In this document: positions 35,327 to 44,053 of the stretch, one piece after another
Layout: each line of letters starts with the position of its first letter
Numbering within the stretch: the first letter of the stretch is position 1
Assembly: GCF_025854275.1 (NCBI RefSeq)
Contig: NZ_CP107567.1
Span: 5,704,001-5,768,000, forward strand
Direction of reading: 5' to 3'
DNA: 64,000 bases
Source: Streptomyces peucetius
GTDB taxonomy: Bacteria > Actinomycetota > Actinomycetes > Streptomycetales > Streptomycetaceae
Position numbers and translations under genes: made by a program
Notes under the pieces: model-generated
Told to the model about the DNA's origin: nothing
Databases searched by the model: none
Seen by the model: only the letters and a program-made list of their open reading frames with translations

Positions 35327-35361
35327 GCCCCCGGTACCGCGCTTCGCGCGGTGGCCTCGAA

Positions 35362-35541
35362 CTCCCCCTACGGCCTGGCGGCCGTGGGAGGTGCCCCCCA
35401 GCCGGGCTGGATTTCGCTGCGCGAAATCAGCCCCGCCGGCGTTTGAGGCGCGGAGGTACGGGGGCGGAGCCCCCGGAAACACCGCGCGGAGCGCGGTGGT
35501 CGGGTCCTGGGGGTCCCCCACGCCGCCAGGCGTAGGGGGAG
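35362..35541. repeat. Compound palindromic intergenic element
   Basis: Outer inverted repeats of about 25 bp (35362-35388 and 35517-35541; core CCTGGCGGC and CTCCCCCTACG) enclose three hairpins: GGGCTG-g-ATTTCG with CGAAATCAGCCC (35404-35433), GGGGGC-gga-GCCCCC (35460-35474) and CACCGCGC-gga-GCGCGGTG (35480-35498). I recall very similar sequence (CCCCGCCGGCGTTTGAGGCG) in many Streptomyces intergenic regions, so it looks like a dispersed repeat, possibly a non-autonomous mobile unit. Confidence 0.65.
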
Positions 35542-35604
35542 GAGCCGGGGAGGAGCCCGGTTCGGGAAGGGGGGTGGGGGAACGCCCGCGCAGCGGCCCC
35601 GTGA

Positions 35605-38556
35605 CTACGCCGCGCCCACCTGCTCCAGCACCGCCCGCGCCTCCGCGCACCGCGACGACGGCACCTCCCCGTCCCCGTCCGCGTACACCGCCAGGACCGC
35701 CCGCGCCAGCCCCCTCGCCGCCGCGGCGTCGGACAGGTCCGCGTGGAGCCACGCCGCCATGAGCTGCGCGCCGGTACGCAGGTCGGTGAAGTCCTCGCCC
35801 GCCTCCTCGAAGGCCGCCACCGCCCGCAGCACGAAGCCGACCGCCTCCTCGTACGCGGCCCGGCGACGCGGGCCTTCCGGCTCGTCGCAGGAGCTCGCGA
35901 TCAGGTCGCCGGTCTGGCGATGGGTGTCCGCCAGTTCGGCGCGCAGCCGGGCCAGGACGTCCGCGTCCCCGGCGGAGCCCGCCGCGGCGAGGGCCGACTC
36001 GCACTCGGTCGCCGCCGCGGCCATCAGTTCACGCGCCGCGCCTACACCCGCCTGCCCCTCCCGCACGGCGATCCACGCCCGTACCCGCAGGGTGCGCACG
36101 AGCGCGTGCACGTCGCCGAGGTCGCGCCACAGGTCGCCGGCCCGCCGGTAGGCCAGTTCGGCCTGCGGGTCGAGCCGTGCGCGGTACAGCGCCTGGCCCG
36201 CCAGGTTCGCGAGCATCGCGTGGTCGCGCTGCTCCGGCCAGCCCTGTGCGATGTCCGCCGCCTTCAGCCAGTGCTCGGCGGCCTCGCGCGGCTCGTTCAG
36301 TGCGGTGCAGCAGTCGCCCAGCCACCACAGCGTCTGCACGATCACCCCGTCGCCGTGGTCCTCCGCCGTCAGGTCGGACAGTACGGACTCCAGGACCGCC
36401 GCGGCTTCGGCGGTCCGCCCGAGCTGCAGCAGGAAACCGCCGAGCCGGTGCCTGGCGTACGCCCCGCTGCCGGCGCTCTCGCCCGCCTCATCGGCCCAGT
36501 GAGCCGCTTCGAGGGCGTGGTCGGCCGCCTCGTCGAGCTTGCCGATGTCCGCGAGCGTCTCGACGAGCTGCAGGTGGAGGCGGGCCCGGCCGCCCGGGGC
36601 GGCGAAGGGGGCGGCGTGCTCCAGGGCGGCCCGCGAGGCACGCTCGGCGGTCTCCAGGTCGCCGAGGTGCCGGCTGACGCCGGCCAGCTGGGTCTCGGCC
36701 TCCACGGCGTACCAGGGCCGGCCCGCCTGGACGTACGCCTCGGCTGCGCGCGCGTACAGCTGTGCCGCCCCTGCCGCGTCGCCGCGGAAGGCGGTGACGT
36801 TGCCCGCGTGACCGAGCGCCTCGCCGATGACGACACCGACGCCGGGGTCCTGCCGCTCCGGCTCCGCGAAGGCGAGGAGCGCCTGCACGGCCTCGTCCAG
36901 GGACGTGACGGCCGCTTCCGCGGCCTCCCGCACCCGCATGTCGCTGATCATGTCGTTGAGGATCCGTACCCGGCACAGCAGCGCCCGGCCGGTCTGCCGT
37001 GCGGTGGACCGGCCCTCGGCGTACAGCGCCAGCGACCGGTCGCAGGGTTCCTGCACCGCGGCCAGCGCCTCGCCGAGCCGGCCGTCGAGGCCGATGCAGA
37101 ACGCGGCCCTCGCCAGCGCGGACGCCGCGCGTCCGGGTTCACCGGCCGTCTCGTACAGCCCGGCCGCCGACGTGAAGAGACCGACCGCCTCGGCCGGTGG
37201 TGTGGCGGGGTCCATCCCCCGGTGTTCCTCGCTCTCTGCCCGTTCCAGGGCGTCGAGTTCGACGCCGCCCCGGTCGGCGGCCGCGGTCACGGCGGCCCAT
37301 GCGGCCGTCGCGTCCGGGTGCTGCGCCTCCGAGAGCCGGCGCGCCTCGGCCAGCAGCTCCGAGAGGCCGGCGGGTCCGGCGACGGGCGTGCTCTTTGCTG
37401 CGGACGCGGACGCCTGACGCGGCACGGACACCGGCCGTGCCGCCCGGACACCCAGCGGCAGCCGTTCCAGCAGCGGCGCACGGTCCATGCGTTCGGCGCT
37501 CTGCTCGCCGAAGTACGGCGTGCCGTTGCGTGCGTCGAAACGGGCGGCGATGGCCCGCGCCTCCGTACGGGCGTGGACGGCGAGTTCCCGTGCCGTCCAG
37601 GAGCGGCTCCCGGGGCCCGGCACGCTCTGCTCGCCGTGCCCGAGGGCGGTGAGCCGGTCGGTGAGCAGCGCGGTGACCTCCAGATAGCTGAGCAGACTGC
37701 TCGGCTCGCCGGTGTCCGTGAAGTACGCGGGCCGCTCGGCCAGGATCTCCAGCCCCCGCGCCTCATTGCCCGTCAGCGCGCAGAACTCGACGTGCCGGGC
37801 GGTCGCGCTGCGCATGCTCTCCTTGGTGCGGACCAGCCGGTAGCCGCGCAGGTGGTTGGCGCGGGCCTCCTCCGCGCGCCCCAGCCGCAGCAACGGCAGC
37901 AGTGACGCGGAGAGCACGGCGTGCGGCTCGTGCGCGCAGGTGAACTCGCTCTCCAGCACCGGCCGCCAGCTGACGAGCGCGCCCTCGTCGTCGCCGCGGT
38001 GCGCCTGCCAGGACCCCTGCGCGTGCAGTTCGCAGGCGTGGCAGTCACTCTTGTCGTCCCGGTCGGCGGCCTGCCAGGCGTCGTACGCGCGCTGCGCGCG
38101 CTCCATGTCGCCGAGGTGCCGGGCGATCCGCAGTTCGCCCTGCCGCACCGCGCGCTCGGAGTGGCCCGCGAGCCGGTAGCGGTGCTCCATCTCCGCCTGC
38201 CACTTCTCGATCGAGGCGAGCGGGATGTGCGGCTGGTCGATCATGCCGCTGGAGACCCACTTGAACATCCAGAACAGCGAATGGACCTGCCGCCCGCCGA
38301 AGTCCTCCGGCCGGTCGTCCCACATCCGCAGCAGCCTCGCGAAGGGGACGAACATCTTGTCCGCCTCGGAGCTGTAGTTGTAGACCTGCATCAGATGGTC
38401 GAGGCCGTCGATGACCAGCGACGTGTCGCCGAGCTGCTCGATCTCGGCGAACAGCCGCTCCGCGCGGGCGTTGCGCTCGGGGCCCTCCGGCTGCGCGTAG
38501 TTGTCGTTCAGCGCCTGCCGCAGCGCGTCGGCGTCCCAGGGGGTGTCGGGGCTCAT
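35605..38556 (-). CDS. Large TPR-like helical repeat protein
   Basis: 983 residues made almost wholly of helix-turn-helix repeats. Typical TPR spacing is seen in LGDMERAQRAYDAWQAA (about 160), GRAEEARANHLRGYRLV (about 240), GDAAGAAQLYARAAEAYVQAG, LGDLETAERASRAALEHA, LGRTAEAAAVLESVL and NEPREAAEHWLKAADIA. A DCHAC motif near residue 180 is the only notable Cys cluster. No membrane or catalytic domain seen. ATG 38556 overlaps the stop of the Hsp90 gene (ATGA) and has AGGAG upstream, so the two are translated together. The TPR protein is a plausible partner or client adaptor of the Hsp90 ATPase; function unknown. Confidence 0.85.
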   Translation of the reverse strand: MSPDTPWDADALRQALNDNYAQPEGPERNARAERLFAEIEQLGDTSLVIDGLDHLMQVYNYSSEADKMFVPFARLLRMWDDRPEDFGGRQVHSLFWMFKWVSSGMIDQPHIPLASIEKWQAEMEHRYRLAGHSERAVRQGELRIARHLGDMERAQRAYDAWQAADRDDKSDCHACELHAQGSWQAHRGDDEGALVSWRPVLESEFTCAHEPHAVLSASLLPLLRLGRAEEARANHLRGYRLVRTKESMRSATARHVEFCALTGNEARGLEILAERPAYFTDTGEPSSLLSYLEVTALLTDRLTALGHGEQSVPGPGSRSWTARELAVHARTEARAIAARFDARNGTPYFGEQSAERMDRAPLLERLPLGVRAARPVSVPRQASASAAKSTPVAGPAGLSELLAEARRLSEAQHPDATAAWAAVTAAADRGGVELDALERAESEEHRGMDPATPPAEAVGLFTSAAGLYETAGEPGRAASALARAAFCIGLDGRLGEALAAVQEPCDRSLALYAEGRSTARQTGRALLCRVRILNDMISDMRVREAAEAAVTSLDEAVQALLAFAEPERQDPGVGVVIGEALGHAGNVTAFRGDAAGAAQLYARAAEAYVQAGRPWYAVEAETQLAGVSRHLGDLETAERASRAALEHAAPFAAPGGRARLHLQLVETLADIGKLDEAADHALEAAHWADEAGESAGSGAYARHRLGGFLLQLGRTAEAAAVLESVLSDLTAEDHGDGVIVQTLWWLGDCCTALNEPREAAEHWLKAADIAQGWPEQRDHAMLANLAGQALYRARLDPQAELAYRRAGDLWRDLGDVHALVRTLRVRAWIAVREGQAGVGAARELMAAAATECESALAAAGSAGDADVLARLRAELADTHRQTGDLIASSCDEPEGPRRRAAYEEAVGFVLRAVAAFEEAGEDFTDLRTGAQLMAAWLHADLSDAAAARGLARAVLAVYADGDGEVPSSRCAEARAVLEQVGAA

Positions 38557-40403
38557 CGGCCGTTCTCCTGATCGTGGGTGGCCCACTCCAGCAGGCCCAT
38601 GAACGCGCGGTTGAGGAGCGCGGAGTCGGCCGGCCGCAGCGGCCGCTGCGCCATCAGCAGCGCCTGCCCGTACAGTGCCTCGGTCGCCGTCCCGGCCAGC
38701 TCACCGTCGAGGGAACTGATCCTGCGGATCAGCGGGTTGAGGTGGTTGAGCACCAGCCGGGCGCGCGGCGCGCTGCCGCGCAGCGATCCGAGGATGCCCG
38801 CCCACAGGTCGTCCGCGCGGGCCTCCTCCTCCGCGCGCGCCTGCTCGTGGCGGGCGGCCCGGTCGTCGAGGTGGAGCGCCGGGACGGTCAGCGGGTGGAA
38901 GGCGCGCAGCGCCACGTCGCAGCCCAGCGGGTCGAGCCTGGCGCGGGCCGCGGCGAGGAACCCGGCGAGGGCCAGTTCCTCCGCCGGGTCGACGGCGTCG
39001 AGGTGCGCGGTGACCGTGTCGGCGTCGAGCTCGGCGACCACCGTTCCCGGCCGGACCTGCGGCAGCCGCTCCACCAGCTCGGCGTCGTACGTGTAGCCGC
39101 CGTTGACCAGCCCGATGCCCTGCGCGGAGGCGATCGGCGCGACCTGCCGGTACTCCTCGACCGTCCGCGCGAAGTGCACCACGCGGTGCCGCTGGGCGAA
39201 CTCCTCCAGCGACAGCTGCCCGTCCGTCGTCTCGAACGGCAGCCACGGCAGCATCGTGCGCAGCATGTCCGTGTCGTGCCGGGCCAGCGACTTCACGCCC
39301 AGGTGGTGGACGGACAGGAACTGCGCCAGCCGCTCCGGGGCGCCCGCGGCCAGGGAGGTCAGCCACTCCCGGATGCGGCCGCCGAGGGCCTCCCGTACGG
39401 CGGCGAGCGTCTCGTCCGCGTACAGCGACTCGCGGGACGCCGTGGGCCGCAGACTGTCGGTGTCGATGACGCACCGTACGAAGAACGCCCACTCCGGCAG
39501 GAGTTCGTCCGCCCGGTCGGTGAGCAGCATGCCCTTGAGGTGCACCCGGTGTCCCGAACGCTGCGCCGGACTGACCGCCGACGGCAGCACGTACGCGACC
39601 CCGCGCACCCCGGCGACCGGCAGGTCGAGGTCCACCGAGTCGAGCGGGGTGAAGCCGAACAGCTCGTGGCAGTGGCGGGCGAGGGCCACCCGCCGCGCCG
39701 CCGGACCCGGATACGTACGGTCCCACGGCGCCGGCAGCTCGCTGACGGGCGTGTCGCCGACGCGGACGTCGTAAGGGAGCAGCGAACCGAAGTCCCGCGC
39801 CAGGGCGGTCACCCGCTGCTCTGTGAGCCAGTCGGCGCTCCCGGGCCGGGCGGTGAGGTACACGGTCGTGCCCGGCTCGGGGCGGGCGCTGTGGGGCAGG
39901 ACGCGCACGGTGTACGAACCGTCGTCGCGGGCCGACCACTCCACGGGAGGCGCGTCGGGCGTGCGGGCGCTGCGGCTCACCACCCGGATCTCGGCCGCGA
40001 CGACGAAGCAGGCGAGCAGCCCGATGCCGAACTGCCCGAGGAACTCGGCCCGCGCGGACTCGAGCCCTTCCCGCTTGGAGCTGCGGCCGATGGTCGCGAG
40101 CAGACTGTGCACATCCGTCTCGGTCAGGCCGATGCCCGAGTCCTCGACGCGCAGTCCGCCGTCCGCGGCGTACAGCCGCACCCGCGCGGGTGCGGCTGGG
40201 TCCTCGGCACGCCTGGCGGTGATCGCGTCCACCGCGTTCTGCAGAAGCTCCCGCAGATAGACCTTGGGGCTGGAGTAGAGGTGATGGGACAGCAGGTCCA
40301 CCAGGCCGCGCAGATCGACCTGGAACATGTGCGGTGCTGCCGCATCCGGTGTGGTCGCGTGCGGTGTCGTCGTACCGCCGGACGGTGTCGTCTCAGATGT
40401 CAT
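38553..40403 (-). CDS. Hsp90-family ATPase (HtpG-like)
   Basis: 616 residues. Complete GHKL ATPase: YLRELLQNAVDAITARR (E and N of Bergerat box I, about 53-69), EDSGIGLTETDVHSLLATIGRSSKR (about 88-112) and FLGQFGIGLLACFVVA (about 120-135). A middle domain follows (FVRCVIDTDSLRPTASRESLY, with the Arg-rich loop). The C-terminal dimerisation part ends LLMAQRPL... NRAFMGLLEWATHDQENGR. No MEEVD-type tail. ATG 40403 is tentative (no clear ribosome site); ATG 40328 (MFQVDLRGLVDLL) would fit the family core as well. Upstream partner of the TPR gene. Confidence 0.88.
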   Translation of the reverse strand: MTSETTPSGGTTTPHATTPDAAAPHMFQVDLRGLVDLLSHHLYSSPKVYLRELLQNAVDAITARRAEDPAAPARVRLYAADGGLRVEDSGIGLTETDVHSLLATIGRSSKREGLESARAEFLGQFGIGLLACFVVAAEIRVVSRSARTPDAPPVEWSARDDGSYTVRVLPHSARPEPGTTVYLTARPGSADWLTEQRVTALARDFGSLLPYDVRVGDTPVSELPAPWDRTYPGPAARRVALARHCHELFGFTPLDSVDLDLPVAGVRGVAYVLPSAVSPAQRSGHRVHLKGMLLTDRADELLPEWAFFVRCVIDTDSLRPTASRESLYADETLAAVREALGGRIREWLTSLAAGAPERLAQFLSVHHLGVKSLARHDTDMLRTMLPWLPFETTDGQLSLEEFAQRHRVVHFARTVEEYRQVAPIASAQGIGLVNGGYTYDAELVERLPQVRPGTVVAELDADTVTAHLDAVDPAEELALAGFLAAARARLDPLGCDVALRAFHPLTVPALHLDDRAARHEQARAEEEARADDLWAGILGSLRGSAPRARLVLNHLNPLIRRISSLDGELAGTATEALYGQALLMAQRPLRPADSALLNRAFMGLLEWATHDQENGR

Positions 40404-40569
40404 CGTCGCTGCGCCGGTGGGGGGTGGGGCGACGGCGCGGGTCGGGCGATCCCGTACGGGCGGTGATCGCGGAGAAGGGGTGGGGGAGGGATCATCGTAG
40501 GGGTCACGGCGCCGCCTTGACCAGGACTTATCAACAGGTGCGCGACGACTGTCGGTGGTGTGGTGTGCA

Positions 40570-42759
40570 ATGGAACGCGTGCCCGCGCTCGACGAACCCC
40601 TCAAGAAGACGCTCGGCGCCGCCACCGCGAAGGTGATGGCCGAGCATCTCGATCTGCACACCCTCGGTGATCTGCTGCACCACTACCCGCGGCGGTACGC
40701 GGAGCGCGGGGAGCTGACCTCCCTGTCGGAGCTGCCGCTCGACGAGCACGTCACGGTCGTGGCGCAGGTCGCCGACGCGCGGATCCACACCTTCAACCAG
40801 GGCCGCGGCCGGCGTCTGGAGGTGACCATCACCGACGGCAGCGGTCGGCTCCAGCTGGTCTTCTTCGGCAAGGGCGTCCACAAGCCTCTGGGGGACCTGC
40901 TGCCGGGCACCCGCGCGATGTTCGCCGGCAAGGTGTCCGTCTTCAACCGCAAGCTGCAGCTCTCCCACCCGGCGTACGAGCCGCTGAGCGGCGGCGCGAG
41001 CGCGGCCGACGCCGTGGACGCCTTCGCCAATCAGCTCATCCCGATCTACCCGGCCTGCAAGCAGCTGGAGTCGTGGAAGATCTCCAAAGCGATCGACGCC
41101 GTGCTGGACCGCGCCGTCGAAGCCGTGGACCCGCTGCCGCCTGCGCTGCGCGAGGGCCGCGGCATGACGACCCTGCCCGACGCCCTGCGCAAGATCCACC
41201 GGCCGCGCACCAAGGCGGACATCGCCGAGGCCAGGGAGCGGCTCAAGTGGGACGAGGCATTCGTCCTCCAGGTCGCCCTCGCCCGCAGACGGTACGCCGA
41301 CACCCAGCTGCCCGCAGTGGCCCGCCGGCCCGTCCCCGGGGGACTCCTCGACGCCTTCGACGCCGAGCTGCCCTTCACGCTCACCGAGGGCCAGCAGTCG
41401 GTCAGCAAGGAGATCTTCGACGATCTGGCGACCGAGCACCCGATGCACCGCCTCCTCCAGGGCGAGGTCGGTTCCGGGAAGACCATGGTCGCCCTGCGGG
41501 CGATGCTCGCCGTCGTCGACGCGGGCGGCCAGGCCGCGATGCTCGCACCCACGGAGGTCCTGGCCCAGCAGCACCACCGGTCGATCACCGAGATGATGGG
41601 CGAGCTGGCGGAGGGAGGCATGCTGGGCGGTTCCGAGCAGGGCACCAAGGTCGTTCTGCTCACCGGCTCCATGGGGGCCGCTGCCCGCCGCCAGGCGCTG
41701 CTCGACCTGGTGACGGGCGAGGCCGGGATCGTCATCGGCACCCACGCCCTGATCGAGGACAAGGTGCAGTTCCACGACCTGGGCCTCGTCGTCGTCGACG
41801 AGCAGCACCGTTTCGGCGTGGAGCAGCGGGACGCCCTGCGCTCCAAGGGCAAGCAGCCGCCGCACCTGCTGGTCATGACCGCCACGCCCATTCCGCGTAC
41901 GGTCGCGATGACCGTCTTCGGCGACCTGGAGACGTCCGTCCTGGACCAGCTGCCGGCCGGCCGCTCCCCGATCGCCAGCCATGTGGTGCCCGCCGCCGAC
42001 AAGCCGCACTTCCTCGCCCGCGCCTGGGAGCGGGTGCGCGAAGAAGTCGAGAACGGCCACCAGGCGTACGTGGTCTGCCCCCGGATCGGCGACGCGGAGG
42101 ACGAGAAGCCGAAGAAGAAGTCGGCGGAGGACGAGGCGGAGAAGCGCCCGCCGCTCGCCGTCGTCGACGTCGCCGAGCAGCTCGCCAAGGGCCCACTGAG
42201 CGGCCTGCGCGTCGAGGTGCTGCACGGGAGGATGCAGCCCGACGACAAGGACGCCGTGATGCGCCGCTTCGCCGCGGGCGAGGTGGACGTTCTGGTCGCC
42301 ACCACCGTCATCGAGGTCGGGGTGAACGTCCCCAACGCCACCGCCATGGTGATCATGGATGCCGACCGGTTCGGCGTCTCGCAGCTCCACCAGCTGCGCG
42401 GCCGCGTCGGCCGCGGCTCGGCCCCCGGGCTGTGCCTGCTCGTCACCGAGATGCCCGAGGCCAGTCCGGCGCGTCAGCGGCTGACCGCCGTCGCCGCCAC
42501 CCTCGACGGCTTCGAACTCTCCCGTATCGACCTCGAACAGCGCCGCGAGGGCGATGTGCTCGGCCAGGCGCAGTCCGGTGTGCGCTCCTCGCTGCGGATG
42601 CTCGCCGTCATCGAGGACGAGGAGGTCATCGAGGCGGCCCGCGAGGAGGCGGTCGCGGTCGTCGCCGCCGATCCGGAGCTCTCGGACCTGCCCGGACTGC
42701 GCACCGCGCTGGACGCCCTGCTCGACACGGAGCGCGAGCAGTATCTCGACAAGGGCTGA
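40570..42759 (+). CDS. recG: ATP-dependent DNA helicase RecG
   Basis: 729 residues. Wedge/OB domain (VTVVAQVADARIHTFNQGRGRRLEVTITD region), helicase core with QGEVGSGKTMVALRA (Walker A, about 301), VVDEQHRFGVEQR (DExH, about 410), VMTATPIPRT, and TTVIEVGVNVPNATAMVIMDADRFG plus QLRGRVGRG (motifs V-VI). It regresses stalled forks and Holliday junctions. ATG 40570 chosen; GTG 40579 is an alternative with better spaced GGAA. A charged insert (DEKPKKKSAEDEAEKRP) lies between helicase subdomains. Confidence 0.95.
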   Translation: MERVPALDEPLKKTLGAATAKVMAEHLDLHTLGDLLHHYPRRYAERGELTSLSELPLDEHVTVVAQVADARIHTFNQGRGRRLEVTITDGSGRLQLVFFGKGVHKPLGDLLPGTRAMFAGKVSVFNRKLQLSHPAYEPLSGGASAADAVDAFANQLIPIYPACKQLESWKISKAIDAVLDRAVEAVDPLPPALREGRGMTTLPDALRKIHRPRTKADIAEARERLKWDEAFVLQVALARRRYADTQLPAVARRPVPGGLLDAFDAELPFTLTEGQQSVSKEIFDDLATEHPMHRLLQGEVGSGKTMVALRAMLAVVDAGGQAAMLAPTEVLAQQHHRSITEMMGELAEGGMLGGSEQGTKVVLLTGSMGAAARRQALLDLVTGEAGIVIGTHALIEDKVQFHDLGLVVVDEQHRFGVEQRDALRSKGKQPPHLLVMTATPIPRTVAMTVFGDLETSVLDQLPAGRSPIASHVVPAADKPHFLARAWERVREEVENGHQAYVVCPRIGDAEDEKPKKKSAEDEAEKRPPLAVVDVAEQLAKGPLSGLRVEVLHGRMQPDDKDAVMRRFAAGEVDVLVATTVIEVGVNVPNATAMVIMDADRFGVSQLHQLRGRVGRGSAPGLCLLVTEMPEASPARQRLTAVAATLDGFELSRIDLEQRREGDVLGQAQSGVRSSLRMLAVIEDEEVIEAAREEAVAVVAADPELSDLPGLRTALDALLDTEREQYLDKG

Positions 42760-42870
42760 GAGACTGGGCACGTCGGCCCGTACCGACGACCGGGTCCGCA
42801 CGGACCCGCCCGTACCTGTGTCAGCCCGCACAGCCCGCACAGCCCGCACAGAGAGGCAGAGAGGCCCTTC

Positions 42871-43452
42871 ATGACCCGCGTGATCGCCGGCACCGCCGGC
42901 GGACGCCGCCTCGCCGTCCCGCCCGGCACCGGCACCCGCCCCACCTCCGACCGGGCCCGCGAAGGGCTGTTCTCGAGCTGGGAGTCCCAGCTCGGCTCCA
43001 TCGAGGGCATCCGCGTCGCCGATCTGTACGCGGGCTCCGGCGCCGTCGGCCTGGAGGCGCTGTCCCGTGGCGCGTCCCACGCCCTGCTGGTCGAGGCCGA
43101 CGCCCGCGCCGCCTGCGTCGTACGGGAGAACGTACGGGCGCTCGGCCTGCCCGGTGCGGAGGTCCGTACCGGCAAAGCGGAACAGATCGTCACGGGACCG
43201 GCGCCGGAGCGCCCCTACGACGTGGTCTTCCTTGACCCGCCGTACGCCGTCACCGATGACGGACTGCGCGAGATCCTGCTCACACTCCGCCTTCAGGGCT
43301 GGCTCGCCGACGATGCTCTCGTCACCGTGGAGCGCAGCACAAGGGGCGGGGAATTCAAGTGGCCAGAGGGCTTCACGCCACTGCGCTCCCGTCGTTACGG
43401 CGAGGGGACGCTTTGGTACGGTCGCGCCGCCACGTGCGAAGACGCACCATGA
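42871..43452 (+). CDS. rsmD: 16S rRNA (guanine(966)-N(2))-methyltransferase
   Basis: 193 residues. SAM motif [18 protein letters not shown] (about 51-68) and catalytic DPPY in [10 protein letters not shown] (about 118-127) define RsmD. Overlaps coaD by 4 bp (ATGA), the pairing seen in most bacteria. Upstream, a 9-bp unit CAGCCCGCA is repeated three times at 42822-42851 in the recG-rsmD gap. Confidence 0.95.
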   Translation: MTRVIAGTAGGRRLAVPPGTGTRPTSDRAREGLFSSWESQLGSIEGIRVADLYAGSGAVGLEALSRGASHALLVEADARAACVVRENVRALGLPGAEVRTGKAEQIVTGPAPERPYDVVFLDPPYAVTDDGLREILLTLRLQGWLADDALVTVERSTRGGEFKWPEGFTPLRSRRYGEGTLWYGRAATCEDAP

Positions 43453-43961
43453 CCGGACCGGAGAGCGAGGGACCTCAGTTGCGCCGCGCAGTCTGTCCCG
43501 GGTCGTTCGACCCCATCACCAACGGACACCTCGACATCATCGCCCGCGCCTCCAAGCTGTACGACGTCGTACATGTCGCGGTGATGATCAACAAGTCAAA
43601 GCAGGGGCTGTTCACGGTCGACGAGCGGATGGCGATGATCCGCGAGGTCACTGGTGAGTACGGGAACGTCGTGGTGGAGTCCCACCACGGCCTCCTCGTC
43701 GACTTCTGCAAGGAGCGCGACATCCCCGCGATCGTCAAGGGGCTGCGCGCGGTCAGCGACTTCGACTACGAGCTGCAGATGGCCCAGATGAACAACGGCC
43801 TCTCGGGGGTGGAGACCCTGTTCGTCCCCACCAACCCGACCTACAGCTTCCTCTCCTCCAGCCTGGTCAAGGAGGTCGCGGCCTGGGGCGGCGACGTCTC
43901 CCACCTGCTGCCGGCGACGGTCCACCGGGCCCTCGTCCAGCGGCTCGCGGAGAAGGGCTGA
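43449..43961 (+). CDS. coaD: Pantetheine-phosphate adenylyltransferase
   Basis: 170 residues from ATG 43449, which overlaps the rsmD stop. A TTG at 43479 with GAGGGA upstream would give 160 residues, the typical family length. Motifs: [19 protein letters not shown] (the HxGH-type NGHLDII, about 16-34), [19 protein letters not shown] (about 97-115) and [18 protein letters not shown]. Penultimate step of coenzyme A synthesis. Confidence 0.95.
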   Translation: MTGPESEGPQLRRAVCPGSFDPITNGHLDIIARASKLYDVVHVAVMINKSKQGLFTVDERMAMIREVTGEYGNVVVESHHGLLVDFCKERDIPAIVKGLRAVSDFDYELQMAQMNNGLSGVETLFVPTNPTYSFLSSSLVKEVAAWGGDVSHLLPATVHRALVQRLAEKG

Positions 43962-44053
43962 CTGACCGTCACCCGGTGTCGGACGGCCGCGGACAGCCCG
44001 TACAGTCGTCCCCGTCCGTGACGGAAATCCGCAGGAGAGAGTGGCGAACCACG

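Larger units (their letters stand above)
35112..35604. other. Repeat-rich noncoding stretch between DAK2 and TPR genes
   Basis: 493 bp, no gene. Contains a 44-bp imperfect tandem duplication (35238-35326) and a compound palindromic element (35362-35541). Together they border the inserted-looking Hsp90/TPR block. Confidence 0.6.

Noticed and set aside
42822..42851. Three-copy 9-bp tandem CAGCCCGCA considered as CRISPR or iteron
   Set aside because: Units abut without spacers, too short and too few; simple slippage repeat. No CRISPR array is present anywhere in the window.
43976..44053. Upstream extension of the DivIVA-like gene
   Set aside because: The extension (residues before VDVQKKLDEIV) includes the promoter/leader region and is not part of the family N-terminus.
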